This document shows, piece by piece, positions 21,599 through 55,300 of a stretch of 64,000 nt of DNA. The first letter of the stretch is position 1; each line of letters opens with the position of its first letter. A program made the translations under genes and the position numbers. The notes under the pieces are model-generated. The model made no database searches. It saw nothing but the letters and a program-made list of their open reading frames with translations, and was not told the DNA's origin. The DNA is taken from NCBI GenBank assembly GCA_947462335.1, contig OX381706.1, positions 16,096,784 to 16,160,783 on the forward strand. The letters run 5' to 3'. Source of the stretch: Harmothoe impar. Taxonomy: Eukaryota > Annelida > Polychaeta > Phyllodocida > Polynoidae.

Positions 21599-23580
21599 TG
21601 GAGAATTGAATTTTATCTTGTTTAAAAAAAAAAAATTTGGGTTGGGGGGGGGGATGACAAATGCTAGAGGGGGTCGAGGGTGTACATTGATAGGCCTAGA
21701 TAGGCTTAAACGTTTATGTTTCCCTCAACAACATTCCAAATCCACTACACTGTAGTAGGCCTACACTGTACAGGCTACATCACCCCAAGTCATTCAGCTT
21801 TGTGGCCAGTTACATGTATCTATAACCTACCCTATGCCCTGTACTGTAGGCTAGTGTAAGGGAGTGATCATTTGTTAACAACTGGGGTGTGTGTGTGGGG
21901 GGAGGTGTTTTTTTACACCCTCCCTCCCCACCTTTAGACGAATGGCAAAAATGTGTACTCCCATCCCTAACTTAGGAAGTGTTCATCTATTAGTTGCAGT
22001 GGGGGGGGGGGGGGGGGGGCGGGGCGTAAAAGATTTCGGCGAGGGGGCCCACAAGATTTTTTTACAGTGTAGGCCTCCTGTTGTAAATTTTTTTGAGGGG
22101 GGGGGGGGGGGTGGTGGTGCGTAAAAAATTCTGCCCCCTTTTGAGGGGGGCAAAAAGGCCTGCGTGTTACTATAGTTCAAACTTCTAAGGGGGGTGCGGG
22201 ACTGAATTTGGCTGATATTCTTCTTTTTTTTTTATAAATGTACACTCCCCTACCAAAAAAAGAAAATTGCCCTACTGAATGCACTTCCTCCCACTGTTTA
22301 GTCTTTAGACGAATGGCAACTCCCTTTGTGGAATGTAAGAAAATGTACAAATATGCCACATGTCCGATGAATTTGTTTGAGCGCAGGAAGATAACAATTA
22401 ATAGAGATGGGCATCCAAATATTTAATTTTGTGCAAGCTTATCGTAAAAGATTTCGGCGAGGGGGCCCACAAGATTTTTTTACAGTGTAGGCCCCCTGTT
22501 GTAAATTTTTTTGACCCCTCCTGAGGGGGGGGGGGTGGTGGTGCGTAAAAAATTCTGCCCCCTTTTGAGGGGGGCAAAAAGGCCTGCGTGTTACTATAGA
22601 CCGGACCTGTTCTGTCTCCGTTTCTCTTCAGGGGCCGACCAACTACGGTGACAGCGCTGCCTATGTTACTTCTATGAAACTTCTAAGGGGGGTGCGGAAA
22701 ATTTTCGGCATCTTCGGTGAGGGGGGGGGGGGGGTTCGCAACCCCCCCCCCCCCCTCCAGTGGGTCAAAAATCGGCGCCGGCTTTTTATCTCAAAACAGG
22801 TGACCCAGGGTGAGGCCGGGGGACAAAGCAGACACCCCCGGCCAGGGTAAGCTGTGAAAGCGGCCTGTGACAGTCACACCTATTGTTTCACCACATCACA
22901 AAAGCTCAACCAATGGTTCTACCATTTCTATAGTGGAAGTAGACCAATTATTTTGACACTAAATGCCTACTAGACCAGATAAAAATCTAATTCCAAAATA
23001 TTTAGAAACCTCTCAAGAAGCTTATTAGAATGCGATTAACAGGGACTGAATTCGGTTGATATTCTTTTTTTTAATTTTTTTTATAAATGTACACTCCCCT
23101 GCCCCTACCAATAAAAGAAAATTGCCCTACTGAATGCACTTCCTCCCACTGTTTAGTCTTTAGACGAATGGCAACTCCCTTTGTGGAATGTAAGAAAATG
23201 TATAAATATGCCACATGTCCGATAAATTTGTTTGAGCGCAGGAAGATAGCAATTATTGAATTAAGGGGTATTTTGACAGCTTTCTGTGACAGGTAAGTCT
23301 GAGGGATTTGTGCCAATTTTGGTCGGTAGCGAATGTAAACAATCACTTTGACTCGAGTTGCTAGGTCGAAATCGCAGAAACTAGAGCAAGTCTCCAGAAC
23401 TTACCTATGTAATATACTGCTATAACAAGATACTAACTCCTCTGCACCCTTGTATTTGTTATCAACTCGTTTAGATGTGAGAAAAACACAATAACACCAT
23501 CGTAGTGCTCAGTACTCCGAGCGCGCACCTGTCCGCCATGTTTCTAACCGGAAGCCGCAACCTCGCTCCCAGAATCCTCC
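21599..23580. other. Upstream region between coiled-coil gene and RPS15A: G-runs and duplications
   Basis: It contains several G/C homopolymer tracts (about 21645, 22001-22019, 22097-22111, 22495, 22720-22757), a ~150-bp direct duplication (22024-22175 and 22445-22600) and a ~210-bp near-identical duplication (22202-22405 and 23043-23255). CCGGAAG near 23551 and ATGGCGG on the minus strand near 23538 look like ETS/YY1-type promoter motifs, which fits a divergent promoter just upstream of RPS15A. No supported coding gene. Confidence 0.55.
22202..23262. repeat. Near-identical ~210-bp direct repeat pair
   Basis: Segments 22202-22405 and 23043-23255 match at about 95% by eye, including the shared run TGGCAACTCCCTTTGTGG. 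A third short piece (tttagacgaatggcaa) occurs near 21935. Origin unknown. Confidence 0.8.
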
Positions 23581-23582
23581 CC

Positions 23583-23618
23583 ACTTCCTCTTTCCCTTAC
23601 AGCTGCCATATTGGTTAG
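23583..23618 (+). promoter_or_regulatory. RPS15A: RPS15A 5'-TOP start and non-coding exon 1
   Basis: A pyrimidine tract (CTTCCTCTTTCCCTTAC) is followed by a short non-coding exon ending TTGGTTAG at a GTATGT donor (23619). A transcription start inside a C/T tract is the 5'-TOP hallmark of vertebrate-type ribosomal-protein genes and implies mTOR/LARP1-dependent translation. The exact start base is inferred. Confidence 0.7.
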
Positions 23619-24475
23619 GTATGTGTACTCGACATGCTTTTGAAAATCTACTAACATCTCCTTTCCTGTCTCACCAATTATTCTAAAACTCATCGGTAAT
23701 GTTGCTAAGATTGTGTTTGATATATATTCCAAAGAATTTTCGTGAGTGAATCGTATTATGTTCTGTTTCGGGACGCAGTATTAGGACTATCCCCCATGCG
23801 AATGGCAGACCCGTGGGTCAACACAAACGTCAAAGTAGTTAATTTCTTGAAATATCGTTCATTTTTTCGCCGGGATTTTCAACAATTGTGTATTGGGGTG
23901 CTACCATATTACCCTGGTATATAAGGGATCCACCGGAGTTTATCCAATAACCGTCAAATACTGATGTAAACAAAGTATTTGGACACTCCGTTGATGTTTT
24001 GAGTCTGACATCAGCGTTGTCAATGTTGACACCTGCCGGAATCCACTCCCCTGTGCCAGGATTACCAAAATTGATGATCTTGCCGCCTTGGAGACTCGGA
24101 ATTTCACACGCTGCTTAAATATACATTGGATTTACCCACTGGAATCACTTGTGTCCATATATGTGTAGTGTTAAACGCGACGATTGGAAAAGTGACATGA
24201 CATGTGTATCGCAAAGACAACACGTCAGTGCAGGCTGTCAATATACTGACAATAGTGATCTCACTTTCCTGTGATTTACCTTGAAATTATTTTAACATCC
24301 CATGAAAAAAATGACCAAAATACGAAGATATTTATACCCTCTGTTGTCCAGAGAGTGGCAACACGTAATACTGATTTATATACTCACTTGAAATCTTGAA
24401 CTGTGTTATTGTGGAGGGTGAAAAGCTAGTTCAATATGCTTTATTGTAACACATTCATACTCTTGTTTATTTCAG
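23619..24475 (+). other. RPS15A intron 1
   Basis: Bounded by GTATGT and TTTATTTCAG. I see no snoRNA box pattern or exon in its 857 bp. Confidence 0.6.
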
Positions 24476-24480
24476 CATAA

Positions 24481-28132
<3,652 letters not shown>

Positions 28133-28333
28133 AATAAGCAAATATGGTATGCAACAAATAAAAAAAAGAAAAGAAATACTGATGTCTGGTTGTTATTTAT
28201 AGAACAGTTTGTGATTTAAAAAATGATTGTAACGGACCAAAAAGTGCCATAGCATCAACGTGTGTAGTGCGTGAGTGATTTATCTATTTTGAATATAATG
28301 ACTGATCTATGAACCCGAACCATACGACTTCAG

Positions 28334-28734
28334 CAGAGCTGCCAAGTATTACGATTTGTCCTACTCAGATTACGATTTTGAGGTTTCTATGGAAGAGTGC
28401 CCATTTGTATAGGAAAATCTGAATGTGAGAAGGGGTGGGGCTCTTTCAAAAAAAAGAAACCTTTCAATTTGGTTAATGTTCATTCAAAATGAAGATGTAC
28501 TTCCTTAATTGTTTTGTATTAAAATATTTGTCATGAAGTTATTTTAAAAATCTATCGTTAAAACATCTTTTCTGTATGCAGTAAAAGCAGCACTTTGACA
28601 AAAATATGATTCATTTTCATGGAAATTTTGTGAAAATCTATATTACGATTTTAATTACGATTTCTTAGGAAGTGAAATTACGATTTTCTTTGATGGAAAT
28701 TACGAATTTGAAGGATTGGAACTTGGCAGCTCTG
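28334..28734. mobile_element. hAT-like MITE with 6-bp TSD CTTCAG
   Basis: Ends CAGAGCTGCCAAG and CTTGGCAGCTCTG are perfect inverse repeats, flanked by CTTCAG on each side (28328-28333, 28735-28740). The interior repeats TTACGATTTT several times. Confidence 0.85.
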
Positions 28735-28878
28735 CTTCAGACGATGTTAGTTAAGAAAAAAGTCGAATTTCTAACCAATCCCTAAAGTTGAAATTGATTA
28801 AATATCAGTGAATTTACAGCTACCGGTACCTAGTTCGTGGCAATCTGCATTAGTCCAATTGGTTATCTGACTAAACCA

Positions 28879-29157
28879 CAGGGTTCCCATGTGTCCTGGA
28901 AAGCCATGGAATTTCGAAAGCTGTCTAGAATGTCATGGAATTTTGTAAAACTTAGCTTTTGTCACGGAAAAATGTATTAATATGTATGTGTTAGTACAAT
29001 ATCTCCCGAGAATGGTATATTTGCTTTCGAGATTTTAAATTTTTTTCTCGGCTAGGCCCCCTGACCCGACAAGAATGTAATAAATGTCATGAAAAATCGG
29101 GATTTTCGTCATGCAAATGTCATGGAATTTCAATCTGGAAATTTTGTGGGAACCCGG
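28879..29157. mobile_element. hAT-like MITE, GTCATGGAA family, copy 1 (5-bp TSD AACCA)
   Basis: Ends CAGGGTTCCCA and TGGGAACCCGG, flanked by AACCA direct repeats; the interior is rich in GTCATGGAA(T). Confidence 0.82.
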
Positions 29158-29228
29158 AACCACTCCACCCAGCGAATTTTAGTCCACCCGGCCTTATCTG
29201 ACATGAATATAGGAATCCATACCACAGT

Positions 29229-29516
29229 CAGGGTTCCCACATGTCATGGAAAGTCATGGAATTTGAAAGCTGTCTGGAAAGTCATGGAATTTTGCAAAAT
29301 TTTGCAATGTGTCATGGAATGTCATGGAAAATGAAAATAATGGAATTGATATCACAAAATATCCTAGAAATCTCCGATTTGCTTTTTTGATTTTAGAAAT
29401 TTTCTCGGGGGCCAAGCTCCCGACCCCTACAAAAATGTTATAAATGTCATGGAAAATTGGGATTTTTGTCATGGAATGTCATGGAAATTCAATCTGAAAT
29501 TTTTGTGGGAACCCTG
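29229..29516. mobile_element. hAT-like MITE, GTCATGGAA family, copy 2
   Basis: Ends CAGGGTTCCCACATGTCATG and TTTGTGGGAACCCTG. The flanks ACAGT and TACAGT form an imperfect target duplication. Confidence 0.82.
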
Positions 29517-31351
29517 TACAGTGCGAGTTGCAGGGTTCTCCAAAACTCCAGGTGGGGGGTTTGGAAGTATATATATTTTTTCATAAATCGTTTGGCCCAT
29601 GTTGGGGTTTCCTCTGAAAAGTTTTGGTGCGGATTATACACCTGATATAGACTACCGCATCTGACAGTGTGTAAATTGTAGATAGTATTGCACTATCTGT
29701 AGGCCTTCATTGCCCACCCTACACAGTCTGAACTTAAGTCTCCAATACACTAATTGAATAAAATGGAGCATGTGAGTGGCCTCACAGATGACTCAGGGTA
29801 ATCTGTCAATTCTGGCATCAGAAATGAATTCTAATGAGTGATCTAATTTGAGTACAATACGTCATTTCTCATTTCTGACGGCAGAATCGTAATCGCCAGA
29901 AAAAGCTACCCTAATTTCATATATTGGAAGTCATATATAATCGAATTCCAGGTGGTGGCTGTGGGAAAGCAGGTGGCTGGGGGCGAGCAGGTGGCTGCGG
30001 GCCCAGCAGCGCGTAACCTCTGTTTTACGTCTCGGCCAAAAAGCGTGTCGATCGGAGCGTCAGCAGCGACACCATCCCCGTTTCCGTTTCACCGTGTCGG
30101 TCGGCTGCGGGGTGGCGTGTACTACGCATCCATGCCTTTGCCGTCGATCCCCTGTCCCCCCGCCCCTGGTGTAGAACCGCTATCTGTTAACATATAGATA
30201 GAGAGTGGATGTGACTTGTTGCATAGGTCCTGGCGGTAGAATGTGCCCAGTTTTTGCCCGCTTTGGGGGTAGAAAGAGAAATACGGGCAAATTCGCTCAA
30301 AATGTCATTTCTATCTTCTGCTGAAAACGCTTATGCCTTGAAGTCTATGGGTGTCCGAAGCGGGTGATAGATTTGTTTAGTACATTTCCATAATAGCGAA
30401 AGAGAGAAATAAATTTGTGAAGATCGCAGTTCAATTTCTTTAAGAAAAATTGAGATTTTTAGAAAAAAATTTGAGGAAAATGCTGTCCCCCGATCTTGCC
30501 TATCTCATGTTTTTTTCCGCATTTCTCTATCTCAAATGATAACCAAAATACAACGATTCTCCTTTGTAACAAAATTGTCTTAAAATGCAAAATTGGTAGG
30601 TGTATATTACTTAGGGTTAATTAAACCCTGAGTCAATTATAAAGATAACCTGAAGATACCTCATGCACCACCCATTTAATGGTGTATCCAATACCTCGTA
30701 CATGATGTATACTGCGATACAAATGGACACGACAATCAGAATGTACATGGTTCAATGTAAAAACTTTATTTATAAAGGTTTATGTACAGAATGTTTAGTT
30801 GGGGGTTGTTCGGGTACGGAATGGTGCTACTGCGCTGCAGGGAGACCCGAGTAAGCGGAGATATCTGAGGCGGTAATCTACAGGCAGCCTGCACGGTAAT
30901 AACTTAGGTTGTAACAAGACCATGTACAAGAACCAAACATACATGCCACTATACAACGCACCGTCTTTACGCCTTTTACCCTAACACGCGGTTTGGGGAG
31001 TATTTCTATTATCGGGTAAATACATCATGACTGACTTGTTTCCACTTGTCGATACAAACGCTGCAGAACAAGTGAAAAATACTTGTCAAAATAACTTGAG
31101 GAATTAATGAGTAAAACTTTTTACATGCATATTATTATGTGTGGCTACTATTAAACATGTGTGGACCATCACAGTGTCCCACTATGTCATGTGTGGGCGC
31201 GGTGTTAAACCTTTAAGGGCAGCATAGTACTTTTAATGCACCTTGCTCGGTTGTTGCCGCGAACTCTCAGAGCCAGCGAGTAACTCGCCGGTACTGCGTT
31301 GGTTCATCTTGACAGCAAAGGGACATGCAGCCTTAGGGTATCATGCCACAC

Positions 31352-31572
31352 TTAACCCTTTAAGGACGGCATAATGCCTTAATGTGTCATGCCCTTGGTC
31401 GGCATGATGTATGAATGCAGCTCTGGCGAGTGACTCACCAATGCTGCATTCACACATTATGCCGACCCTTCAGGTTTATACACTCCCAATGGAGTTACTT
31501 GCCGGCGCTGCATTGGTGCATTAAGACTACAAAATGTCATCTTTTAGCGACATGTCGTCCTTAAAGGGTTAA
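31352..31572. mobile_element. piggyBac-like MITE (TTAA flanks)
   Basis: TTAACCCTTTAAGGACGGC at the left and GTCCTTAAAGGGTTAA at the right. TTAA target sites and CCC-starting ends fit piggyBac-type elements. The interior has repeated GCATGATG and GAGTnACTCnCC motifs shared by all family members here. Confidence 0.82.
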
Positions 31573-33972
31573 GTCCATCACAGCTGCCTACATACAGGAT
31601 TCGTGAATAAGACCAACGGTCTACTCTATATCATATGTACAGCGTGAAATCAAAGAGTCGTATCCAACCGGGGTAACCCAAAGGGAAGAGAAATGTGTGA
31701 AATTTGTACACATACCTACTGTCATAAATTGATTTACATTTACATACATGTAAAAATGCCTTATCACATACAAATCTCTGAATCATTTTAACAAACCAAC
31801 CCTTTATACTAATAGTTCATGCCAATATTAAAGAGGATGAAATTCAAGAGTAGTTCGCAATGACTGATGAAGAACGGAGGCGCGTTATGTCATGTTTGCA
31901 TGAATAGTCAGTGCCCAACGTGGTCACTTCTACTGAGCAGTAGTAGATAGAAAACTCATGTGACGCCACTTCAACACACTCAATCTACATCAGTTATACA
32001 GCTGAGTGCCTTTAAACTGGTTTTATGTAGGAAACCAACACTTTCGCTCGGTTGGTGTGATTTTGCGAGAAGCTGTGGACAGTTCAAGATACAGTGGTAA
32101 CATACCACCTTCAACAGGTAGCATGGTGGACAAGTTCTTGTATACGTGCCATAAGAACACTGCATGAGATTTGTTATTTAAGCATTTCTTAAAGTTCCAT
32201 GAGGCCCAGTTTGTTATATTTGATTTCCAGTTAAGTCTATATAATGTTTAGCGGGTACATACCAAACCCATACCGCTATATTCCCCAATAAATTTATTCC
32301 CATAAAAATGGTCCATTTGACCAAGGACATCTGGCATAGCACATGAAGATACTATGATGTCCTTTAAGGTTTAAACCCCTACCAACCCTATAAATGGTCC
32401 ACAGTACTGGTCCTGTCTCCACTCCAACTAAATGGTGGAGGGGCAGTAAGATCTAGGTCTTTAAAGAACTGCTTAAAACCCAAAACTTCTTATGCAATGT
32501 CCTATTACACTTCAAATACAAGTCGTGCATTGCTTACAGGGTGTGTACTATCTAGATCTCGCACATACACACACCAGTCCTTTCATCTCTTCCTAATGAA
32601 AACAGAACCTGTGGCAGTTAAGCATCAAGGAATTATTATACCATGTTTAATAATCCCTCTGACCAAGTCCCCAATTTGGCCAAGCCACTAACTAGCACCC
32701 CCCTCCCTAATGAGAAAATGGCCACTCCCTAAATTGCTTTAGACCTATGCACCCACAGGAGATTACCTAGATAAAGGTATTATTTGAGAATAATGCTCGT
32801 CCATATAGAATGGCATGACTGTATAGACATACATTGTAGGTACAGAATTATCAAATATTTGTTTTTGGCCTCAAATATATCACCGTTTTCTGAGCTAGCT
32901 ATTACATGCATTATGTAAAGAGCACTGTTCTGGTGACTGCAAACAATCTAACTTATCTACATATCTTAGGTGGAGAGAAAAAAGATATTTTTAAACAAAT
33001 TGTTGCATAGAAGGGCATACAGATATATGCCGAAATGATATCAAAGGCGCCTAACCTTAATTAAAGCATTACAAATGCATATATTGCTGAGTTTGTAAGG
33101 CAAGATTATGCCATGAAATAATTGTGTAACCAGAAAGACCTTTTCAACTTTTTCTCATAAATTCATATTTTACAATTTGATGTAGCAGAACCTAGTACGA
33201 CATTTTTTTTCAGAAAACACTTATTCTGATTTACAAATACATTTGCATTTGATTTTTTTTCAGGAAAGCTTGAACACATGTGAAATAATAAGCACGACTT
33301 TGTCTATAGACAGGATAAAGGATAAAAAGAAATTTGATACTCTACTACCCGGGAGACGTGAAAGGGAAACGCCACTCGGGATTAATCGCAATAACAACCG
33401 TCATCCACATAAATAATCCGAACTCGCAATATTTTGGTATCGCTATGTATGTATATGTATATATATATGTACAGCAATGAGTTGAGACAATATTTACCAT
33501 ATTCATGTGTTCATTGAAATCTAGGGAATTGCAACATTTTTTCCTGGTGTATGCTTCATCTATTCAAAATAACTTATAAACATAGCAGTATATTTCTCTG
33601 GTTATAACCACCCGCTCCCCCGGACCACAACAGAAATCTCATGTGTTCTCCCTATTGTAACTGTCTCCACTACGCAGCCTACCAGACTCTAACAGTTTAC
33701 ACATCAGGACGTAGAAATGAGTCGCATGCATGCTGAGCGGGCTATCCCCCGTTGTTCCCCCTGTGTTATGTCCAGCCGCGTGGGGCCGTTCTGTGTTACA
33801 GCGCAGTGTGCCACACACATAGCGACACCCACATAGCGCAGCTTCCCAATGAGCACAGACCGCGCCCACTATGGCCACTCCCCTCGCGGTCCGCTCCCCT
33901 CGTCTTGTGGTATATCCCCGGTGGTGGCGCCATTATTACCCCCGGTGGTGCCTGGATGTGCCGGGTGGTGCC

Positions 33973-34004
33973 TGGATCCCCGGTGGTGGTGGTGGTGGTG
34001 GTGG
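33973..34004. repeat. (GGT)n microsatellite next to the RHOT stop codon
   Basis: About ten GTG/TGG units start ~20 bp beyond the RHOT stop, in its 3' UTR. Confidence 0.9.
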
Positions 34005-34024
34005 TGTGTCGGGGCGGTGCCTGG

Positions 34025-51724
<17,700 letters not shown>

Positions 51725-52374
51725 GGTTATTTTAGTTTTGTTTTAATCCCCTAAAAGAAATTGAGCGATTTTGTTTCCAGTCAAGGGCAAGGATGCCACA
51801 CTCCCACCGCAAACCGGTGTTTGACAAGTCTCCCATGCGGTCCGAGCAGACGAAATCTCCTTGTCCTCAGAATTTCCTTCTGTCTCAGGACAATGTCTTT
51901 TAACTAACGCAGGTTCCTGGGCGTTTTCAATGCAGAATCATAGAGAATAATATTGAAATACTGGAAATTATCACATCTTGGTGAGAGGAAGTTCAGTTCC
52001 TTCTCACGGCCGACGCGCACGCGCAGTACGGATCGCACAATCAAATTTTTCCGTGAGCTCACGAATATCTTCCCCTTAAAATCTTTATCAAAATCGGTGA
52101 CAGCTGCTACTATACACGAATATATCTAACAGTATACATCTGTCTAATAACAACAATTAATATGAGATGGAACGACATGACTGATGTGCAGATTATAGAC
52201 CAAAATACACATAAAACCTAACGTCTTATTTGACATCCAACAGCATTGACCTTTGGATCTAGTTCAGGTGGGGTCAAGGTCGTTCCCGGTGAGTTGTCGA
52301 AGGGAGTCAGTGGGCACGGTTGTTTTGTGAAGTTTGGACTTGGGGCGAGATAAAACACATTTTAAGGAACAAAA
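51725..52374. promoter_or_regulatory. Divergent RHOT-HADH promoter region
   Basis: 650 bp separate the two opposite start codons. No TATA box stands out; there are scattered CpG-rich stretches (51806-51850, 52008-52035). Both genes serve mitochondria, so co-regulation from a bidirectional promoter is plausible. Confidence 0.6.
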
Positions 52375-55300
52375 ATGGCTTTTGCAACCAACCTCATTAC
52401 TCGGACGCTGACGACGACGGCACAGCGCCTCGCCATAAAGAATGTCACCGTCATCGGAGGCGGTTTGATGGGCTCTGGGATCGCTCAGGTTTGTCTGCTC
52501 AAAACTGTCACTCTCAAATTCTTAAAGATTCTAGGTAGTTTACCTATATTAGGGACCCAGGAATCCGCTAGGTGCGCCCCTATGCACAGTACACACAGCA
52601 GGTTGGTATTTTGGTGCAGCTATCTATATAAGAAATAGGTGAAACCCTATGAAGTTGTGAATGCTACCGGTTGCTACTTGGTATGTGATATTCTCCAATA
52701 TGTTGTTATATGGTGTTAAAGAATGGGAGCAAACAGAGGAAGCTCTCACCTGTTCCTAGGCCAAAACATTAAAATGATTATGATTGGGTCATTAAGACAA
52801 TTTGTTTACTCTATACTTACACCCACTGAGGTGACTTGCAGTGTATTGGGTGATCATGTTAAGAGGGTCTGTCAATCATGGCCCAGCCTGGCCAGTACTC
52901 CAGATGCCCTCCAAACCCCTTACATTACTACTTTCCACTCACCAGCCTGACACAAATAGGCACCACCACCTCTCAGATTGACTCCACATCTAGATAGCAA
53001 TTATATAGAAGATATACTGGGGGAACTTGGTAGGTTTTGTTGACACATATCTGATGATTGCCTGGGTTCTATAATGGATAGAAAGAAAATTCCAAAAGAT
53101 TTGCATTATATTTCATATGTTCTACATATTAGAAGAAAAGAAATTGACTTTTTAATAATTCTCAATTTTTTCTGGAGTCCCTACCTATATGATAATACTA
53201 TATCGTCTACGTTCAGTTATAAAATTAATACCGGTGCTCATTAATTTAACAACATGGATGGCTGGTGGATTTCCGACCATCCTCCCGGCTAAACATTTTC
53301 CGACCCATCCCCCTTTTTGCACACAGTAGCCTGAGTAGGCCTAGGCCTAACGTTTGCTGAAAAGGCCAAATGCCTGAAAAGGGGGGTCTAATTTTTTCTG
53401 ACCCGCCTCCCCCTCCCCCATCCAACCCCCTTCCGGATTATTGCACTTATTGTTAAATCCCCAAAAGTATAGGCCTAGGCCTACTGTTCACTACAGCACG
53501 TCCGATTGCCTGTCTCCATTAATTCAAAGTACTAGTAGTACATATGGGGGTCCTTAGAACCTTACTAGTACAAGGGGGTCCTTACTAGTACATGGGGGTC
53601 CCTATTACATGGGGGTCCCCACACATTCCCATACTGGCCATAGGCATAGTCCCATCTCATCCGTCAAAACTACAATAGTAACCACTCCCTCAATTGTCTT
53701 CACTTTTGGCATGTTTTTATAGAGAGGCAGGCAGTCTCTCCCAGGCGCTCCTACACGGGACAGCCTGTCTATGTTTTTAGGGCATTTTTGGGAGAAATAT
53801 CAAATCATGGTGCTCAAGTATAGCTGTGCTTGTGGCTACCGGGTACTAAAATAGCCATAAACACATTCCTCTATAATATAAAAACTTGACACAGCTATTG
53901 TAGGCCTATGTAGATATGGTACAAGTGACTTGCTGTATGAGTGATATAAGCCAAGGACAGGGTAATTGTCCAAGTCGTCAGCCGCAGATAATTACCATTG
54001 TCCAAGGCTTATAACACTCATGCAGCTAGTCACGCGTATCACATCTGACTTACACCCACAGTAGGAGAGAGTGCTCAGTGGACCGCATCAACATACAGCC
54101 ATGTATGTGAAATACAGTCAGGCCATTTCTTTTGTTATCTCAGCCAACTGTGGTGTAATGATACAAATTCGGTGTTGGAATGAATGTAGGTGTATCATAG
54201 CAGGCAGGTATCGCTCAGCTAAACCCAAGCTGCCTGGAGAGTGAAGTATCTCAAGTATCGCAGCGGAGCGTTGAAGAAGCACCGGTTCCATACTACCATA
54301 TATCAGAATACCGTACAGTTGTGTATAAGCGCCGGGGCGCTCTTCAATTTGGCGGGCTGTTACCCAGGCACTTATTCAAGGTCACGTTTTTAGTGCTTAA
54401 GAAACATTTGGAGGCCTCTATACCCCCGGCGCTTTGGGTACATATCCCTACCCTGGATAATTCTAACAATCTACATATCAATCTGTGCGTTCTAAACTTT
54501 GTAATAATCTGTGCATGCCGATTTGTGGATGAATAGGGAATTCACTCTAAATCTGAGCATCTTAAGCCATACCATAAATTTCCCTCTTGTGGGGGGGGGG
54601 GGGGGGTACTGCTGGTGTCCTGTATAACCTCATGTCTAGGGTTAGTTATAGCGTCACTGTCGATATATCATATTCATGTACAATATACGGTTTTGCCGAA
54701 ATGAGACCGGTACACCGGCCTTTGCCGATGTAGAATCTTAACGGCCGATGTAAGGCTCTCTTGCACACTCGCCACAATGGCCGGCCATGATGTCAGCTTT
54801 CCAAAAGTGAAAGAATTTTTCAAATATTCCTATCAGAAGCTGAGCTAGTTCCATGCAAGTGTTACAAGTATTTTTTCACTGAAATTAAGTATTTTCAGTA
54901 GCATTATTTAAGAAGCATTGCAATTAATATTAATTAATATAAGATACATACATGTAGTATGAAATGCGTTATATGACATGAATATATAATGGCCTATGTA
55001 GAAGGCAAATGGCCTGTGTAAGATCTTGTGACACAGGCCAATGTGGCCTATGTACTTAACAAGTTTTCGACAACACTGAATGTATACCCTTCTTACTAAA
55101 ACTTAGGTGGCCATAGAGGTCGGAATGTGTACTATAATATAGTCAGCGTGATACATAGTGAATCAGTGCCTGCCTTATCTGTTGTGTAACCTTCACACCA
55201 GAGACTGCCCAGGGACACCACCTGACCCCTAGTCTGGACTACCGTAGAACCTCGCGTATAAGCCTAACTCGTGTATAAGCCGCACCCCGACTTTGGGCCG

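Larger units (their letters stand above)
28133..34024. other. Intergenic region RPS15A-RHOT
   Basis: No supported protein gene. It contains hAT-like MITEs (28334-28734, 28879-29157, 29229-29516), a GC-rich patch at 29950-30170, a TTAA-type element (31352-31572) with an older fragment just upstream (31205-31345), and the presumed RHOT 3' UTR at its right end. A candidate minus-strand poly(A) signal (TTTATT on the plus strand) lies near 30766; how far the UTR extends is unknown. Confidence 0.55.

Noticed and set aside
22202..23262. Short ORFs in the duplicated block as a small gene
   Set aside because: Both strands are open in both copies and the copies are nearly identical, so no coding signal can be read.
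23530..23545. ATGGCGGACAG on the minus strand as first coding exon of the coiled-coil gene
   Set aside because: Splicing its GT donor to the next known acceptor gives an immediate in-frame TAG; the ATG at 21376 gives an open frame instead.
29952..30197. 81-codon GC-rich ORF
   Set aside because: Low-complexity start, no recognisable domain, no splice partners or promoter evidence.
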